DNA of 64,000 nt, taken from the NCBI GenBank assembly GCA_035540495.1, contig DATLGL010000045.1:1-64000 (forward strand), read 5' to 3'. Below, piece after piece: positions 33,890 to 45,434 of this stretch. Position 1 is the first letter of the stretch; every line of letters begins with the position of its first letter. The notes under the pieces are model-generated. The model saw only the letters and a list, made by a program, of their open reading frames with translations. It was not told where the DNA came from and did no database searches. The position numbers and the translations under genes are program-made. This DNA comes from DASVEG01 sp035540495 (GTDB lineage Bacteria > Actinomycetota > Acidimicrobiia > Acidimicrobiales > CADCTF01).

Positions 33890-36800
33890 CTACACCGAGC
33901 CGAGCAGGCGGCGCCGGCGGTTCGGCACCACGGCCACGCCACCCAGGATCATCAGGGTCAGGCCGACGACCACCTGGGCCGCGAGACCGGCGCCGGTACG
34001 GGGCAGCGGGGCTGCCGCCGGAGCGGGTGCGGACGGCGGCGGCGGGGTGACGACCACGCCGGCGACGAAGGTGATGCTCTCGTCGTCGTTGTCGGTGACC
34101 TTCTTGCCGAGCTCGTCCTCGCCGGTCGCGGTGCCGATGTTGATCGGCTGGGCGATGCTCACCGGAGACGTCTTCGTGAGGGTCACCGTCTCGCCCACCT
34201 CGAGGCGGGCGATGCGGCCGATCTCGCCGATGATGTCGTCGTCGACGACGACGTTGAACAGCGTCGTGTCACCGGTGTTGGTGACGGCGTAGCTGAACGT
34301 CGCCGTGCCCGAGTTGCCCTGGATCTGGGTCGGGTTCGCCGTCTTGACGATCCGGATGGCCGGGTTGAGGACGTCGACCTTGGCGTCGTCGTCGTCGGTC
34401 ACCTTCTTGCCGAGCTCGTCGTCGCCGGTCGTCGACGCCACGTTCGTGACGTCGGCGGCGGTGGCGATGGTCGAGTAGGTGCACTCGACGGACGCACCCA
34501 GTGCGAGGACCCTGCCGACCAGCGATGAGCACTCGGCCGGCAGCGTGACCGCAGCGCCGTTGGCGACGTCGTTCAGCGCCGAGAGCGTGAGCGGCGTGTC
34601 ACCGGTGTTGGTGATCACGAGCTTGTAGGTGAGGGTGTCGCCTGCGTGGACCTTGACCGAGTCCTGGCCGTTGACGGTCTTGACGATCTGGATGGCCGGG
34701 TTGATGACGTCGACCTTCGCGTCGTCGTCGTCGGTCACCTTCTTCTTCAGCTCGTCCTCACCGTCGACCGTGGCGACGTTGGTGACGTCGTTGGCCGTGG
34801 CCGTCGTGGTGTAGGTGCACTCGACCGAGGCGCCGACGGCGAGGGCGTCGCCGACGAGGTCGGTGCAGCCGGCGGGAAGGGTGACGGTGCTGCTGTTGGC
34901 CACGTCACGCAGGCCGGTGATCGTCAGCGGCGCATCGCCGCTGTTGGTGATCACCAGCTTGTAGGTGAGCGTGTCGCCGGCGTGGACGGTGACAGCGTCC
35001 TTGCCGTTGACCGTCTTGACGATGGTGATGGCCGGGTTGAGGACGTCGACATCGGCGTCGTCGCTGTCGTTCACCTTGCCCTTGTCGCCGCCGAGCTCGT
35101 CCTCGCCCTCCACCTTGGCGACGTTGTGGACGTCCTCGGAGGTGGCGGTCGTGGTGTACGAGCACTCGACCGAGGCACGCACGGCGAGCGAGGTGCCCAC
35201 GAGCAAGGTGCACGACTCCGGCAGGGTCACGTCCGCGTCGTTGGCGACGTCGCTGAGCGAGGTGATCGTCAGCGGAGCGTCCCCGGTGTTGGTGATCACG
35301 AGGCGGTAGGTGAGCGCGTCGCCGGCGTGGACCTTCACCGCGTCTTCGCCGTTGACCGTCTTGACGATCTCGATGCCCGGGTTGAGCACGTCGACCTTGG
35401 CGTCGTCGCTGTCGTCGACGGTTCCCTTGTCACCGCCGAGGTCGTCCTTGCCCACCACAGTGGCGACGTTCGTGACGTCGGCGGTCGTCGCCGTCGTCGT
35501 GTACGTGCAGCTCACGGAGGCGTCGACCTCGACGCGGTCGCCGACCAGGCCGGTGCACCCAGGGGGCAGGTTGACGTTCTGGCGGTTCGCCACGTCGGCG
35601 AGCGACGTGATCGTCAGCGGGGTGTCGCCGATGTTGGTGATGACCAGCTCGTAGGTGAGCTTGTCGCCGGCGTGCACCTTGGCGATGCCACCGTCGGGCA
35701 CCTCGTTCACGGTCTTGACGATCTGGATCTCGGGGTTGAGCACGTCGACTCGCGCGGTGTCGTCGTCGTCGTCCTCGCCGCCGAGATCGTCACGACCGAC
35801 CACGGTTGCGGTGTTGACGACGTCGACCTTGGTCGCTGTCGCCGTGTAGGTGCACTCGACGGAATCGTCGACGCCCACGCGGGTGCCGAGCCGGGTGCCG
35901 AGAAGATCGGTGCACTCCTTCGAGAGGGCGACGTTCTTCTCGTTGGCCACGTCGGTGAGCGACGTGATGGTCAGCGGGGTGTCACCGATGTTGGTGATCA
36001 CGAGCTTGTAGGTGAGCGCATCGCCCACGTGGACGGTCACCGACTCGGCGCCGTTCACCGTCTTCACGATCTGGATCTCCGGATCGATCACGGTGACGCG
36101 GGCGTCGTCCTCGGCGAAGACCTTCCCCTTCGGGCCACCGAGCTCGTCCTCGCCGTCGACTCGCGCGACGTTGCGAACGTCGTCGGTGCCGGCGGGCGTG
36201 GAGTAGGTGCAGGTGCGGGCCTCGTTCACCTCGAGCCACTGGCCGATGATCGAGGTGCAACCGCTCGGCAGGACGACCGTGGTGCCGTTCGCCTTGTCGC
36301 CGAGCGACGTGACCTTCAGCGGCGTGTCACCGGTGTTCGTGATCTGCAGCGTGTACGTGAGCAGGTCGCCCTCGTGGACGGTGACGGCGTCCTCGCCGTT
36401 GACCTTCTTCACGATCGAGACACCCGGCGTGATGACGTCGACGAACGCGTCGTCCTCAGCTCTGGTCGTGCCCTTGTCGGTACCGAGCACGTCGACACCG
36501 GTGACCTTGGCGACGTTCTTGAAGTCGGACGCCGGGGCGGTCGCGGTGTAGGAGCAGGTACGGGTCTGGTCGACCGCCAGCTTCTGGCCGACGAGCGCCT
36601 TGCACTCGTCCGACAACGCAAGCGAGTCGGTCAGCGCGGTGATCGTGAGCTCGGTGTCACCGATGTTCTTGATCGCCAGCGTGTAGGTGAGCGGATCGCC
36701 GGCGTGGGCCTTGACGCTGTCCTGACCGTTGACCTTCTTCACGATCGAGATCAGCGGCTTGATGACGTCGACGACCGCGGAGTCGCTCGCGCTCACCGAC

Positions 36801-39475
36801 TTCGGCGGGTCGAGCGTGTCACGACCCTCGACCTTCGCCGTGTTCGTGATGTCGACGGCGCCGGCAGTGCCCTTGTAGGTGCACGAGCGGCTGTCGCCCA
36901 CCGCGAGCGGCGTGCTGTTGACGAGGTTGTCGCACGCAGCAGGCAGATCGACGACCGTGCCGTTGGCGACGTCGGTGAGGCTGGTGATGATCAGCGGCGT
37001 GTCGCCGTTGTTCGTGAACGTGATCTCGTAGGTGACCTCGTCGCCCTCGTGAGCGAGGGTCGACTTGGCCCCGTTCACGGTCTTGGTGAGCGTGATCTTC
37101 GGGTCGACGACCTTCACCGTCGCCGTGTCGTCCGCCCACACCGTTCCCTTCGGGCCGGCGAGGATGTCGCGCGCGTCGACTCGCGCCGTGTTCGCGATGC
37201 CGCCCGCAGGCGCCGACGAGGTGTAGGTGCACGAACGGCTGTCGCCCGGGGCGAGCCACGAGTCGTTCACCAGCGCTGCACATGAGGGATCGAGGGTGAT
37301 CGCGGTGCCGTCGACCTTGTCGATCAGCGAGGTGATCCTGAGCGCGGTGTCGCCCGTGTTCTTGAAGGTGATGACGTATCTGGTCGTCTCACCTGCGTGC
37401 AGCGTCACCGACTCCTGGCCGTTGACCGTCTTGGTGAGGGTGATCGCCGGCTTGATGACGTCGACGGTGGCGGTGTCGTCGGCCGTCGCCGTGCGCTTGA
37501 ACACGTCGGTCCCGACGACGGTCGCCTTGTTGTCGACGTCGACCGATGCGGTTGCCGCGTACGAGCAGTCGGCAGTGGCACCGACCGCCAGCGTCGTCCC
37601 GATGAGCGCGGTGCATTCCGCGGAGAGCGTCACCGGCTGCTGGTTCGCCACGTCGACGAGCGACGTCAGCGTGAGCGGCAGCTGGCCTGTGTTCTTGATC
37701 GACAGGCGGTAGGTGAGGCCGTCGCCTTGGTGGACCGTGACCGACTTCTGGTTGTTGACGGTCTTGGTGAGCGTTATGGCGATCGGCTTGACCGGGTTGA
37801 CGAAGGAGACCTGCGCGGTCTTGTTGCCTTCGATCTTGACCTGCTGATCAGGTGCCTGGGTCATCGTCGACGGGATCGTCGCCGGGTCTTCCTTGACGAT
37901 GTAGTCACCCGGGACGAGACCGGTGATGGTGCAGGTGCCGTCCTCTCCGGTCGTGCACTCCGCTGGCTGTCCGTCGCGCTTCACCGCAGCGGTGCCGTCG
38001 AGCTTCGTCAGGAAGAAGCGCACGCCCGGGACCGCGCCGCCGAGGCTGTGGGTCTTGCGGATGAGGAGGTTGCCGAGGATCAGCGGGTTCTCGAACGGGA
38101 GGCTGATCGTCGTGCTCGACCGGAACGTCACGGTCACCGGCACGATGTCCGGGTCGGGGTCGTACCCGAGCGGGGCTGCGATCTCCTTCACCCAGTAGCT
38201 GCCCGGGGTGACCTGCGGGAAGCTGCAGATGCCGGCTGCGTCGGTGGTGCAGGTCTGGTCCGGAGTACCGGACGCCTGCGCGTTCTTGAAGAGACCGAAG
38301 ACGGCGCCGGCGAGCGGCTGGCCCTTGTCGTCGACCTTGTGAAGCGTGATGTCACCGCAGGTGGACACGTCGACGCCCGTGGTCGGCATCTTGTCCTGCA
38401 ACGCTGACGTGATCGAGTGCGACGAGCGACTGCGGACGTTCGCGAACCCGAAGCCGGGGCACGTCAGGAAACCGCCCGGGAGCTGCAGCGTCACCTCGGC
38501 GAAGGTGCGGGGCTCGAGGTACTGCGTCCCCGGAACCATCGGGTCGTCGGCGATCGCCTGGATGTTGTTCGCGGCCTTCGCCGCGAACCCGCTCGTGACC
38601 TCGTTCCACTTGCTGTTGCCCCACGTGAAGAGGCGGACGTCGGCCTCGAGCGTGCTGGTGCCGCCGAAGTCGTACGCGATCAGGAAGTCCCCGTCGGTAC
38701 GGGTGATCGGGCAGGAGCCGTTCAGCGCTTCGCCGACGAACGACCCGTTCTTGTTGAACTCGAAGTTGACGTGGGTGTCGCCCTCACCCTCGGCCTTCAC
38801 CAGACCGAGGTCGAGGAACGCCGTCGCCTCCTTGAAGCGCGTGCTGACGTAGGCGCGGAGGAGGTTGTCCTTCCCGGGGGTGACGCCGCCCTCCTTCGCC
38901 TGGCAGGTCCAGTTGGCAGGGTCCTCCTCCTTCGACGACCCCTGGAACGCGCTGTCCCACAGCCGGCCGCCCGAGGGGATCAACTCGTCGCGCACGACGC
39001 TGACCTCGACCTCGCTCGACGTCCAGTCGATCGTGTTGCCAGTGCCGTCCTTGGTGAAGTTGCCGTCTTGTTCGAAGTTGTCGCCGGGGAGCGTGCCGGG
39101 CGTGACGGTCAGAGCAGCTGCCGGCAACGCACCGGTCGCGCCGAGGGTGAGTGACACCGCGGTGCCGACGGCAACGACGGCGCGACGGGTGCGACGGCGG
39201 GCGTGGGGCGAGAGCGAGCGGCGGGAGTGGCGGCCTGCGGGCGGCATCCCGGCACCGCGAGCGGCGAGGCGCGCCTCGAGCTCGTCGGGCTCGATCGGGC
39301 GGAGCCGAGCGACGACGTCGTCGACCTCGGAGCCCGCGCCGACCGGCATGGCGGCCTCGGTGCGGCGACCACGCCACGGCCGCGCCGGCGACATCGAGAC
39401 GTGGGATGCGATCCGCTCCCACACCCGCACGTCGTCAGCGCCGCGACCGGCCTGACGTCCGGTGAACCAACCCAT
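33890..39475 (-). CDS. Giant LPRTG-anchored surface protein with ten-fold domain repeats
   Basis: 1861 residues; AGAAGGAG lies 7-14 nt before the ATG. A cytoplasmic-looking leader of about 95 residues precedes the hydrophobic signal (RRAVVAVGTAVSLTLGATGA). Residues about 125-370 form a unique domain, followed by two SpaA/prealbumin-like domains (GDITLHKVDDKGQPLAGAVF; LLIRKTHSLGGAVPGVRFF). Then come ten DUF11-like domains of about 115 residues, each starting like IQIVKTVNGQDSVKVHAGD, and an eleventh, divergent one. The C terminus is a sortase signal: LPRTG at 1824, a membrane helix and RRRR. It should be a long cell-wall stalk or adhesin. No sortase gene is in the window. Confidence 0.9.
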   Translation of the reverse strand: MGWFTGRQAGRGADDVRVWERIASHVSMSPARPWRGRRTEAAMPVGAGSEVDDVVARLRPIEPDELEARLAARGAGMPPAGRHSRRSLSPHARRRTRRAVVAVGTAVSLTLGATGALPAAALTVTPGTLPGDNFEQDGNFTKDGTGNTIDWTSSEVEVSVVRDELIPSGGRLWDSAFQGSSKEEDPANWTCQAKEGGVTPGKDNLLRAYVSTRFKEATAFLDLGLVKAEGEGDTHVNFEFNKNGSFVGEALNGSCPITRTDGDFLIAYDFGGTSTLEADVRLFTWGNSKWNEVTSGFAAKAANNIQAIADDPMVPGTQYLEPRTFAEVTLQLPGGFLTCPGFGFANVRSRSSHSITSALQDKMPTTGVDVSTCGDITLHKVDDKGQPLAGAVFGLFKNAQASGTPDQTCTTDAAGICSFPQVTPGSYWVKEIAAPLGYDPDPDIVPVTVTFRSSTTISLPFENPLILGNLLIRKTHSLGGAVPGVRFFLTKLDGTAAVKRDGQPAECTTGEDGTCTITGLVPGDYIVKEDPATIPSTMTQAPDQQVKIEGNKTAQVSFVNPVKPIAITLTKTVNNQKSVTVHQGDGLTYRLSIKNTGQLPLTLTSLVDVANQQPVTLSAECTALIGTTLAVGATADCSYAATASVDVDNKATVVGTDVFKRTATADDTATVDVIKPAITLTKTVNGQESVTLHAGETTRYVITFKNTGDTALRITSLIDKVDGTAITLDPSCAALVNDSWLAPGDSRSCTYTSSAPAGGIANTARVDARDILAGPKGTVWADDTATVKVVDPKITLTKTVNGAKSTLAHEGDEVTYEITFTNNGDTPLIITSLTDVANGTVVDLPAACDNLVNSTPLAVGDSRSCTYKGTAGAVDITNTAKVEGRDTLDPPKSVSASDSAVVDVIKPLISIVKKVNGQDSVKAHAGDPLTYTLAIKNIGDTELTITALTDSLALSDECKALVGQKLAVDQTRTCSYTATAPASDFKNVAKVTGVDVLGTDKGTTRAEDDAFVDVITPGVSIVKKVNGEDAVTVHEGDLLTYTLQITNTGDTPLKVTSLGDKANGTTVVLPSGCTSIIGQWLEVNEARTCTYSTPAGTDDVRNVARVDGEDELGGPKGKVFAEDDARVTVIDPEIQIVKTVNGAESVTVHVGDALTYKLVITNIGDTPLTITSLTDVANEKNVALSKECTDLLGTRLGTRVGVDDSVECTYTATATKVDVVNTATVVGRDDLGGEDDDDDTARVDVLNPEIQIVKTVNEVPDGGIAKVHAGDKLTYELVITNIGDTPLTITSLADVANRQNVNLPPGCTGLVGDRVEVDASVSCTYTTTATTADVTNVATVVGKDDLGGDKGTVDDSDDAKVDVLNPGIEIVKTVNGEDAVKVHAGDALTYRLVITNTGDAPLTITSLSDVANDADVTLPESCTLLVGTSLAVRASVECSYTTTATSEDVHNVAKVEGEDELGGDKGKVNDSDDADVDVLNPAITIVKTVNGKDAVTVHAGDTLTYKLVITNSGDAPLTITGLRDVANSSTVTLPAGCTDLVGDALAVGASVECTYTTTATANDVTNVATVDGEDELKKKVTDDDDAKVDVINPAIQIVKTVNGQDSVKVHAGDTLTYKLVITNTGDTPLTLSALNDVANGAAVTLPAECSSLVGRVLALGASVECTYSTIATAADVTNVASTTGDDELGKKVTDDDDAKVDVLNPAIRIVKTANPTQIQGNSGTATFSYAVTNTGDTTLFNVVVDDDIIGEIGRIARLEVGETVTLTKTSPVSIAQPINIGTATGEDELGKKVTDNDDESITFVAGVVVTPPPPSAPAPAAAPLPRTGAGLAAQVVVGLTLMILGGVAVVPNRRRRLLGSV
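34300..37800 (-). repeat. Ten tandem domain-coding repeats of about 345 bp
   Basis: Successive units are mostly 345 bp apart (for example 34965, 35310, 35655), with small differences of 9-12 bp. Units 6-10 (the C-terminal, lower-coordinate ones) are closest to each other. The boundaries given are approximate. Such arrays change copy number by recombination and are often misassembled from short reads. Confidence 0.8.
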
Positions 39476-39652
39476 TACCCGCTCCTTCTGTTGCGGCCCG
39501 GGAGCCCCGCAGGCGACTCCCGAACCTCGCTCGACCTCGTCACAGAATTTCTGCTCAAGGTTCGTTCGCTGCTCGCCGATACCCGTTGTGAACGAGTAGC
39601 GGTAACCACTGTCAGTGACGTGATACCACGCTGCGTCGTCATGCGCCAGGGT

Positions 39653-40399
39653 CTACCGGTAGGTTTCCCGCGCGTCTCGCGCGCTGCAGACCACGAGTCC
39701 GGTGCCGATCAGCAGCAGGATCCCGCCGGCAGCCGTGGCGCCTCCGAGCGGTGAGCCCGTCGTCGCGAGGGTCGCAGTCTCACCGGAGGCTGCCCGCGCT
39801 GCGAAGCGTGGAGCGGCAGCCGGAGCGCGCGTGGCGTTCGCAGATCGAGCGGCCCCGCCATGCTCCTCACGGACGAGCTGGGTGCCCAGCACCTCGGCCG
39901 GCCGGCCGAAGAGGCTCGCCTGCACGGCAGGCGCGAGCGCCGCGGTCGCGCCGCCCTGCGTTGACGGATCCTGCGCTGGTTCGGATGGAGCCGTCACGGT
40001 CGGGCTCGCAGTCGACGTGTGTTCGCAGGTCGACCCGAGCGGCAACGGTGAGTCGACCGGACACGACCGGACCTGCTCGCACTGCTGCGCGCCGTCGGGG
40101 CAGCTGCTGGGGCACTCGCCGGACTCCGGGACGGCACTGCCGTCAGGACACGTAGGGGTGAAGCACCCACCGTGGCTGTCGGGGAACGAGCCAGTGGGAC
40201 ACTCGGGCGCGGCCGGCGTCGGATCGGCCGGCGCGGCCTTCTTCACCTGGCCTGGCGCCGTGGCCTTACCAGCCGGCTCTGCGGGCGCGGCCGCGCTCGG
40301 CGTCGCCTGGAACAGCACGACCAGAACGCCGAGGGAAGAAATCGCTACAGCTGACGCCAGGAGACGCCGATACCGACATTGGCGCAATGGAAGCTGCAC
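39653..40399 (-). CDS. Cysteine-rich secreted protein with LATTG anchor-like C terminus
   Basis: 248 residues from GTG, preceded by GAAAGG; the longest frame starts at 40432. A signal peptide (LLASAVAISSLGVLVVLFQA..SAAAP) leads to a Pro/Ala linker. A region with about ten cysteines follows (PECPTGSFPDSHGGC, PTCPDGSAVPESGECPSSC), ending in RSCPVDSPLPLGSTCE. The C terminus is TLATTGSPLGG, a helix, then RDARETYR, which resembles a sortase signal with Ala at position two. It is paralogous to the next gene: both share RSCPxDSPLPxGSTCE and FGRP. The function is unknown. The 177 nt to the stalk gene hold that gene's promoter region and a CACTG-T-CAGTG palindrome at 39607-39617. Confidence 0.7.
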   Translation of the reverse strand: MQLPLRQCRYRRLLASAVAISSLGVLVVLFQATPSAAAPAEPAGKATAPGQVKKAAPADPTPAAPECPTGSFPDSHGGCFTPTCPDGSAVPESGECPSSCPDGAQQCEQVRSCPVDSPLPLGSTCEHTSTASPTVTAPSEPAQDPSTQGGATAALAPAVQASLFGRPAEVLGTQLVREEHGGAARSANATRAPAAAPRFAARAASGETATLATTGSPLGGATAAGGILLLIGTGLVVCSARDARETYR

Positions 40400-40479
40400 C
40401 CGCCTTTCGCCACGCAGAGTGAGATGTACCACGTGCTGGCGTTGAGGGCCAGGCGCGCAAGGGTCGGTATCGGGACGAT

Positions 40480-41253
40480 TCAGACCAACGGCGCGAAGTT
40501 CTGCTCGCGGCCGCCGATGCGCACGAGCATCAGGCCCACCAGCACCAGGGCCGACCCCGCGACGGAGAGCATCTCGTTCAGGCCGGTGCGGGCGAGCTCC
40601 GGCGGCGCGCCGCGCGTCGCACCTGCACCCGCGACCCCCGCGAGGTCCGGGATTGCCTGCGGGAGGTCGAGCGGACGGCCGAACACGCCGCCGTCACCGA
40701 TGGGAGACGGTGAAGGGGGAAGAGGCGCGTCCGCCTGCGAGGCCGGGAGGGTGATCGATGATGGCGCCTCGCAGGTCGAGCCCGGTGGCAACGGAGAATC
40801 GATCGGGCACGAACGGACCGCACCGCAGATGGGCGCGCCGTCCGGACACGGTGTCGGTGCCGGCGGCGCCGGGCACGCGCCAGGCGGAGCCTTCGTCCCG
40901 TCGAAGCAGTCTTCGAGCTCCGGCTTCTGGCAGTCGCCCGCTGCGTTTCGGGTTTCGCCCGGCTGACACACCGGGACACACCGGCCTTCCTCACCGACGC
41001 GCTCGAGGCCTTCGCCGCACGTGCCCTCGGGCACGCACTCGCCCTCGCCCCTGTCGATCTCGCCCTCTGGGCACTCCTTCTTCGGCGTGCCTTCACCGTC
41101 TTCGGAGGCGACCCGGGTGCCGAGGCCATCCGAGCGAATCGCGTCATCGGTGGCGGCGTGGGCAGGCGCGGGCAACGCCGTGAACACCACGAGTGTCGCC
41201 GCGACCATCGCCAGCCACACCCGCCGCATCGATGCCGTACGAAGCGTTCCCAC
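40480..41253 (-). CDS. Cysteine-rich secreted protein with LARTG anchor-like C terminus
   Basis: 257 residues from GTG, with AGGTGA 5 nt upstream; an ATG at 41229 is also possible, and the longest frame overlaps hspR. The signal peptide ends PAPAHA. The cysteine region is larger than in its paralogue (KKECPEGEIDRGEGECVPEG, RCVPVCQPGETRNAAGDC). The shared core RSCPIDSPLPPGSTCE and FGRP follow. The C terminus is ELARTGLNEMLSVAG with a membrane helix and RIGGREQ, again like a sortase signal. It is probably exported and wall- or membrane-anchored. The function is unknown. It lies between hspR and its paralogue, all on the minus strand. Confidence 0.7.
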   Translation of the reverse strand: MGTLRTASMRRVWLAMVAATLVVFTALPAPAHAATDDAIRSDGLGTRVASEDGEGTPKKECPEGEIDRGEGECVPEGTCGEGLERVGEEGRCVPVCQPGETRNAAGDCQKPELEDCFDGTKAPPGACPAPPAPTPCPDGAPICGAVRSCPIDSPLPPGSTCEAPSSITLPASQADAPLPPSPSPIGDGGVFGRPLDLPQAIPDLAGVAGAGATRGAPPELARTGLNEMLSVAGSALVLVGLMLVRIGGREQNFAPLV

Positions 41254-41339
41254 CGTCTTCACCTGTCGCCATTGAACCAGGACGACCCGGCGGGCAGAAC
41301 CGTGGTAGCACCACTGCGGCCTTCGGATTTCCGGCGGAA

Positions 41340-41744
41340 TCAGGCCCTTCGGCGCGAGTTGCCCCACACGTCGGGCAGCTGGCGGAGCGGCACGAGATCG
41401 CGTCGGTACTGGCGGTGGACCTGCTCGACCGCCTGCTGGGCCTGCGCCTTCAGCTCGTCGATCTCGGCGCGCAGCCTGCGGACCTCGTCCTCCAGCTCGA
41501 TCACGCGCCGCACCCCCTCGAGGTTGAGGCCCGCTGCCGTGAGTTCCTGGATGCGCTGGAGCTGGGCGATGTCATGTTCGCTGTACCGGCGGCTCCCGCC
41601 TGCGGTGCGCGCCGGGTCGAGCAGTCCCTTGCGCTCGTAGATGCGGAGGGTCTGGGGGTGCACGCCGGCCAGTTCGGCCGCGACGGAGATCACGTAGACC
41701 GCACGATCGCGACGGTTCGGCGTCGGCATGTTCGGGAGGCTCAC
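41340..41744 (-). CDS. hspR: MerR-family heat-shock repressor
   Basis: 134 residues. The HTH is VISVAAELAGVHPQTLRIYE, followed by RKGLLDPARTAGGSRRYSEH and a coiled-coil dimerisation helix (VIELEDEVRRLRAEIDELKA). This is HspR, which represses dnaK and clpB operons from HAIR sites and is itself stabilised by DnaK. It overlaps dnaJ by 4 nt as the last gene of dnaK-grpE-dnaJ-hspR, so it is autoregulated. HAIR-like sites stand before dnaK and clpB in this window. Confidence 0.93.
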   Translation of the reverse strand: MSLPNMPTPNRRDRAVYVISVAAELAGVHPQTLRIYERKGLLDPARTAGGSRRYSEHDIAQLQRIQELTAAGLNLEGVRRVIELEDEVRRLRAEIDELKAQAQQAVEQVHRQYRRDLVPLRQLPDVWGNSRRRA

Positions 41745-42913
41745 GCTTGCGCTCCTTCCGTCGGTTGGTTCGTCGTCTGGTTCAGGAACGAGTCGAGGTG
41801 GGATCGGGGCGACTCGGTGGTCGCGGCGGCGAGGGCTTCGATCGCCTCCCGCTCGGCGTCGGAGACCTTCGCCGGAACGGCGACGTCGACGGTGACGAGG
41901 AGGTCACCGCCTGCGCTGCCGCGGCCCCGGACGCGGAAGGTCTTCCCGGTGGCCGTGCCCGCGGGGATGCGGAGGGTGACCGGCCCGTCGAGGGTCGGCA
42001 CCCGCACGGTCGCGCCGAGGGCGGCCTCGGGGAACGTGACCGGCACCGTGAGGGTGAGGTCCTTGCCCTTGCGGCCGAAGAGGGGATGCGAGCCGACATG
42101 CACGGTGACGTAGAGGTCACCAGACGGACCACCGTTCGCGCCAGCGGCTCCTCGACCTCGGATGCGGATCTTCTGCCCGTCTTGGACACCGGCAGGGATC
42201 CGGACCTTGACCCGGCGAGGGCGGTGGACGATGCCGGACCCGCGGCACCCGCGGCACGGCGTCTCGATGCGCATGCCCGTGCCCCGGCAGTCGCGGCAGG
42301 GCTGGCTGAACGAGAAGAGGCCCTGGTTCTCGTCGCGCACGCCGCGGCCGCCGCACGTCGAGCAGATCACGGGTGAGGTGCCCGGAGCCGCGCCGGTGCC
42401 CCCGCAGACCGTGCAGCCGGCGTCGCTGACGACGTTGACGCTCGTCTCGACGCCGTGGACGGCTTCGACGAACGACAAGTGGAGCTCCGCGTCGAGATCG
42501 TCGCCCCGTCGAGGTCCGGCCGGACCGCGACCGGCACCTGGCCCTCCCCGCCCGCGACGTCCGCCGCCGAACACGCCGCCGAGGAGGTCGCCCAGGTCGT
42601 CGACGCGGAACGTCTGGGTGAAGCCCTGGAACGGGTTGCCGGCCCCGCCCGCGCCACCCATCCCGCCGAACCCCGCCGCCATCGGACCGAGCCGGCGGAC
42701 CTCGTCGTACTCCTTGCGCTTCGCAGGATCACCGATGACGTCGAACGCGGCGCTGATCTCCTTGAAGCGCTCCTCGTTCCCGCCGGACGCGTCGGGGTGG
42801 TACTGCTTCGACAGCTTCCGATAGGCGGCCTTGATCTCCTTGCCGGTCGCCTTCTCGGTGACGCCGAGCACCTTGTAGAAGTCCTTCTCGAACCACTCCC
42901 GTTGCGCCGTCAT
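41741..42913 (-). CDS. dnaJ: DnaJ co-chaperone
   Basis: 390 residues. The J domain carries HPD (KQYHPDASGGNEERF). It is followed by a Gly/Phe-rich region, four zinc-finger repeats (CTVCGGTG, CSTCGGRG, CRDCRGTG, CRGCRGSG) and the C-terminal substrate-binding domains. It stimulates DnaK ATPase. It lies 13 nt downstream of grpE and overlaps hspR by 4 nt. This is the full-length type, adjacent to dnaK (DnaJ1 in actinobacteria). Confidence 0.96.
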   Translation of the reverse strand: MTAQREWFEKDFYKVLGVTEKATGKEIKAAYRKLSKQYHPDASGGNEERFKEISAAFDVIGDPAKRKEYDEVRRLGPMAAGFGGMGGAGGAGNPFQGFTQTFRVDDLGDLLGGVFGGGRRGRGGPGAGRGPAGPRRGDDLDAELHLSFVEAVHGVETSVNVVSDAGCTVCGGTGAAPGTSPVICSTCGGRGVRDENQGLFSFSQPCRDCRGTGMRIETPCRGCRGSGIVHRPRRVKVRIPAGVQDGQKIRIRGRGAAGANGGPSGDLYVTVHVGSHPLFGRKGKDLTLTVPVTFPEAALGATVRVPTLDGPVTLRIPAGTATGKTFRVRGRGSAGGDLLVTVDVAVPAKVSDAEREAIEALAAATTESPRSHLDSFLNQTTNQPTEGAQA

Positions 42914-42926
42914 CGGTCGGTCCTCC

Positions 42927-43538
42927 CTAGCCGCGGACCGCGACCATGGCCGGGCGAAGCAGGCGTCCCTTCCAGCGGTAGCCGGCGCGCATCAGCGCGG
43001 CGACGACCTGTCCGTCGTCGCCTTCCTCGGCCGGCTGGTGCGAGACGGCTTCGTGCTCGTTCGGATCAAACGGCGCGCCGACCTCGCCGACCCGCTCGAG
43101 ACCTTCCCTGCTGAGCGCGTCGAGCAGGGCCGACGCGATCTGCTCGACACCCTCGCCCGCGTTGTGCTGGCGGGCGAGGTCGATCGCGTCGAGGACCGGC
43201 AGCAGCTTCTCGACGAGGGCCTCGCCGGCCCGCTCGAGAAGATCGGTCTGCTGGCGAACCATGCGCTTCTTGTAGTTCTCGAAGTCGGCTTGGAGTCGCC
43301 GGAGCGCGTCGAGGTAGTCGTCGCGCTCCTTCTCGACCGCGGCGATGGCGAGGTCGATGTCGATCTCCACCGCCTCTGCGTCTCCGCCGGCGAGCGAGAC
43401 CGCAGCGTCGTCGGACTCCGCGTCGAGCGCTGGTTCCTCCGCTGCGGCCTCCGCGAACTGCTGTGCCGCAGCCTCTTGCTCGGCCTCTTCCTCCTCGGAG
43501 AGGCCGAGCGAGGTGTCTTCCTGACGGGCGTCGCTCAC
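42927..43538 (-). CDS. grpE: GrpE nucleotide-exchange factor
   Basis: 203 residues from GTG, 7 nt after the dnaK stop. A long acidic disordered N terminus (SEEEEAEQEAAAQQ) leads to the helical dimer (AAVEKERDDYLDALRRLQAD, then FENYKKRM) and the beta domain with FDPNEHEAVSHQP and VAALMRAGYRWKGRLLRPAM. It releases ADP from DnaK. The frame runs further up, into dnaK, with arginine-rich shadow sequence, so I use the GTG. Confidence 0.95.
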   Translation of the reverse strand: MSDARQEDTSLGLSEEEEAEQEAAAQQFAEAAAEEPALDAESDDAAVSLAGGDAEAVEIDIDLAIAAVEKERDDYLDALRRLQADFENYKKRMVRQQTDLLERAGEALVEKLLPVLDAIDLARQHNAGEGVEQIASALLDALSREGLERVGEVGAPFDPNEHEAVSHQPAEEGDDGQVVAALMRAGYRWKGRLLRPAMVAVRG

Positions 43539-43545
43539 GTGAGCC

Positions 43546-45405
<1,860 letters not shown>

Positions 45406-45434
45406 AGGGGTTTGCCTCCGAGAGAGTCCAAAAA

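Noticed and set aside
34646..37285. 879-residue plus-strand open frame
   Set aside because: It is antisense to the repeated stalk domains; its apparent repeats (VDGLDD, GDVRDV) merely mirror them.
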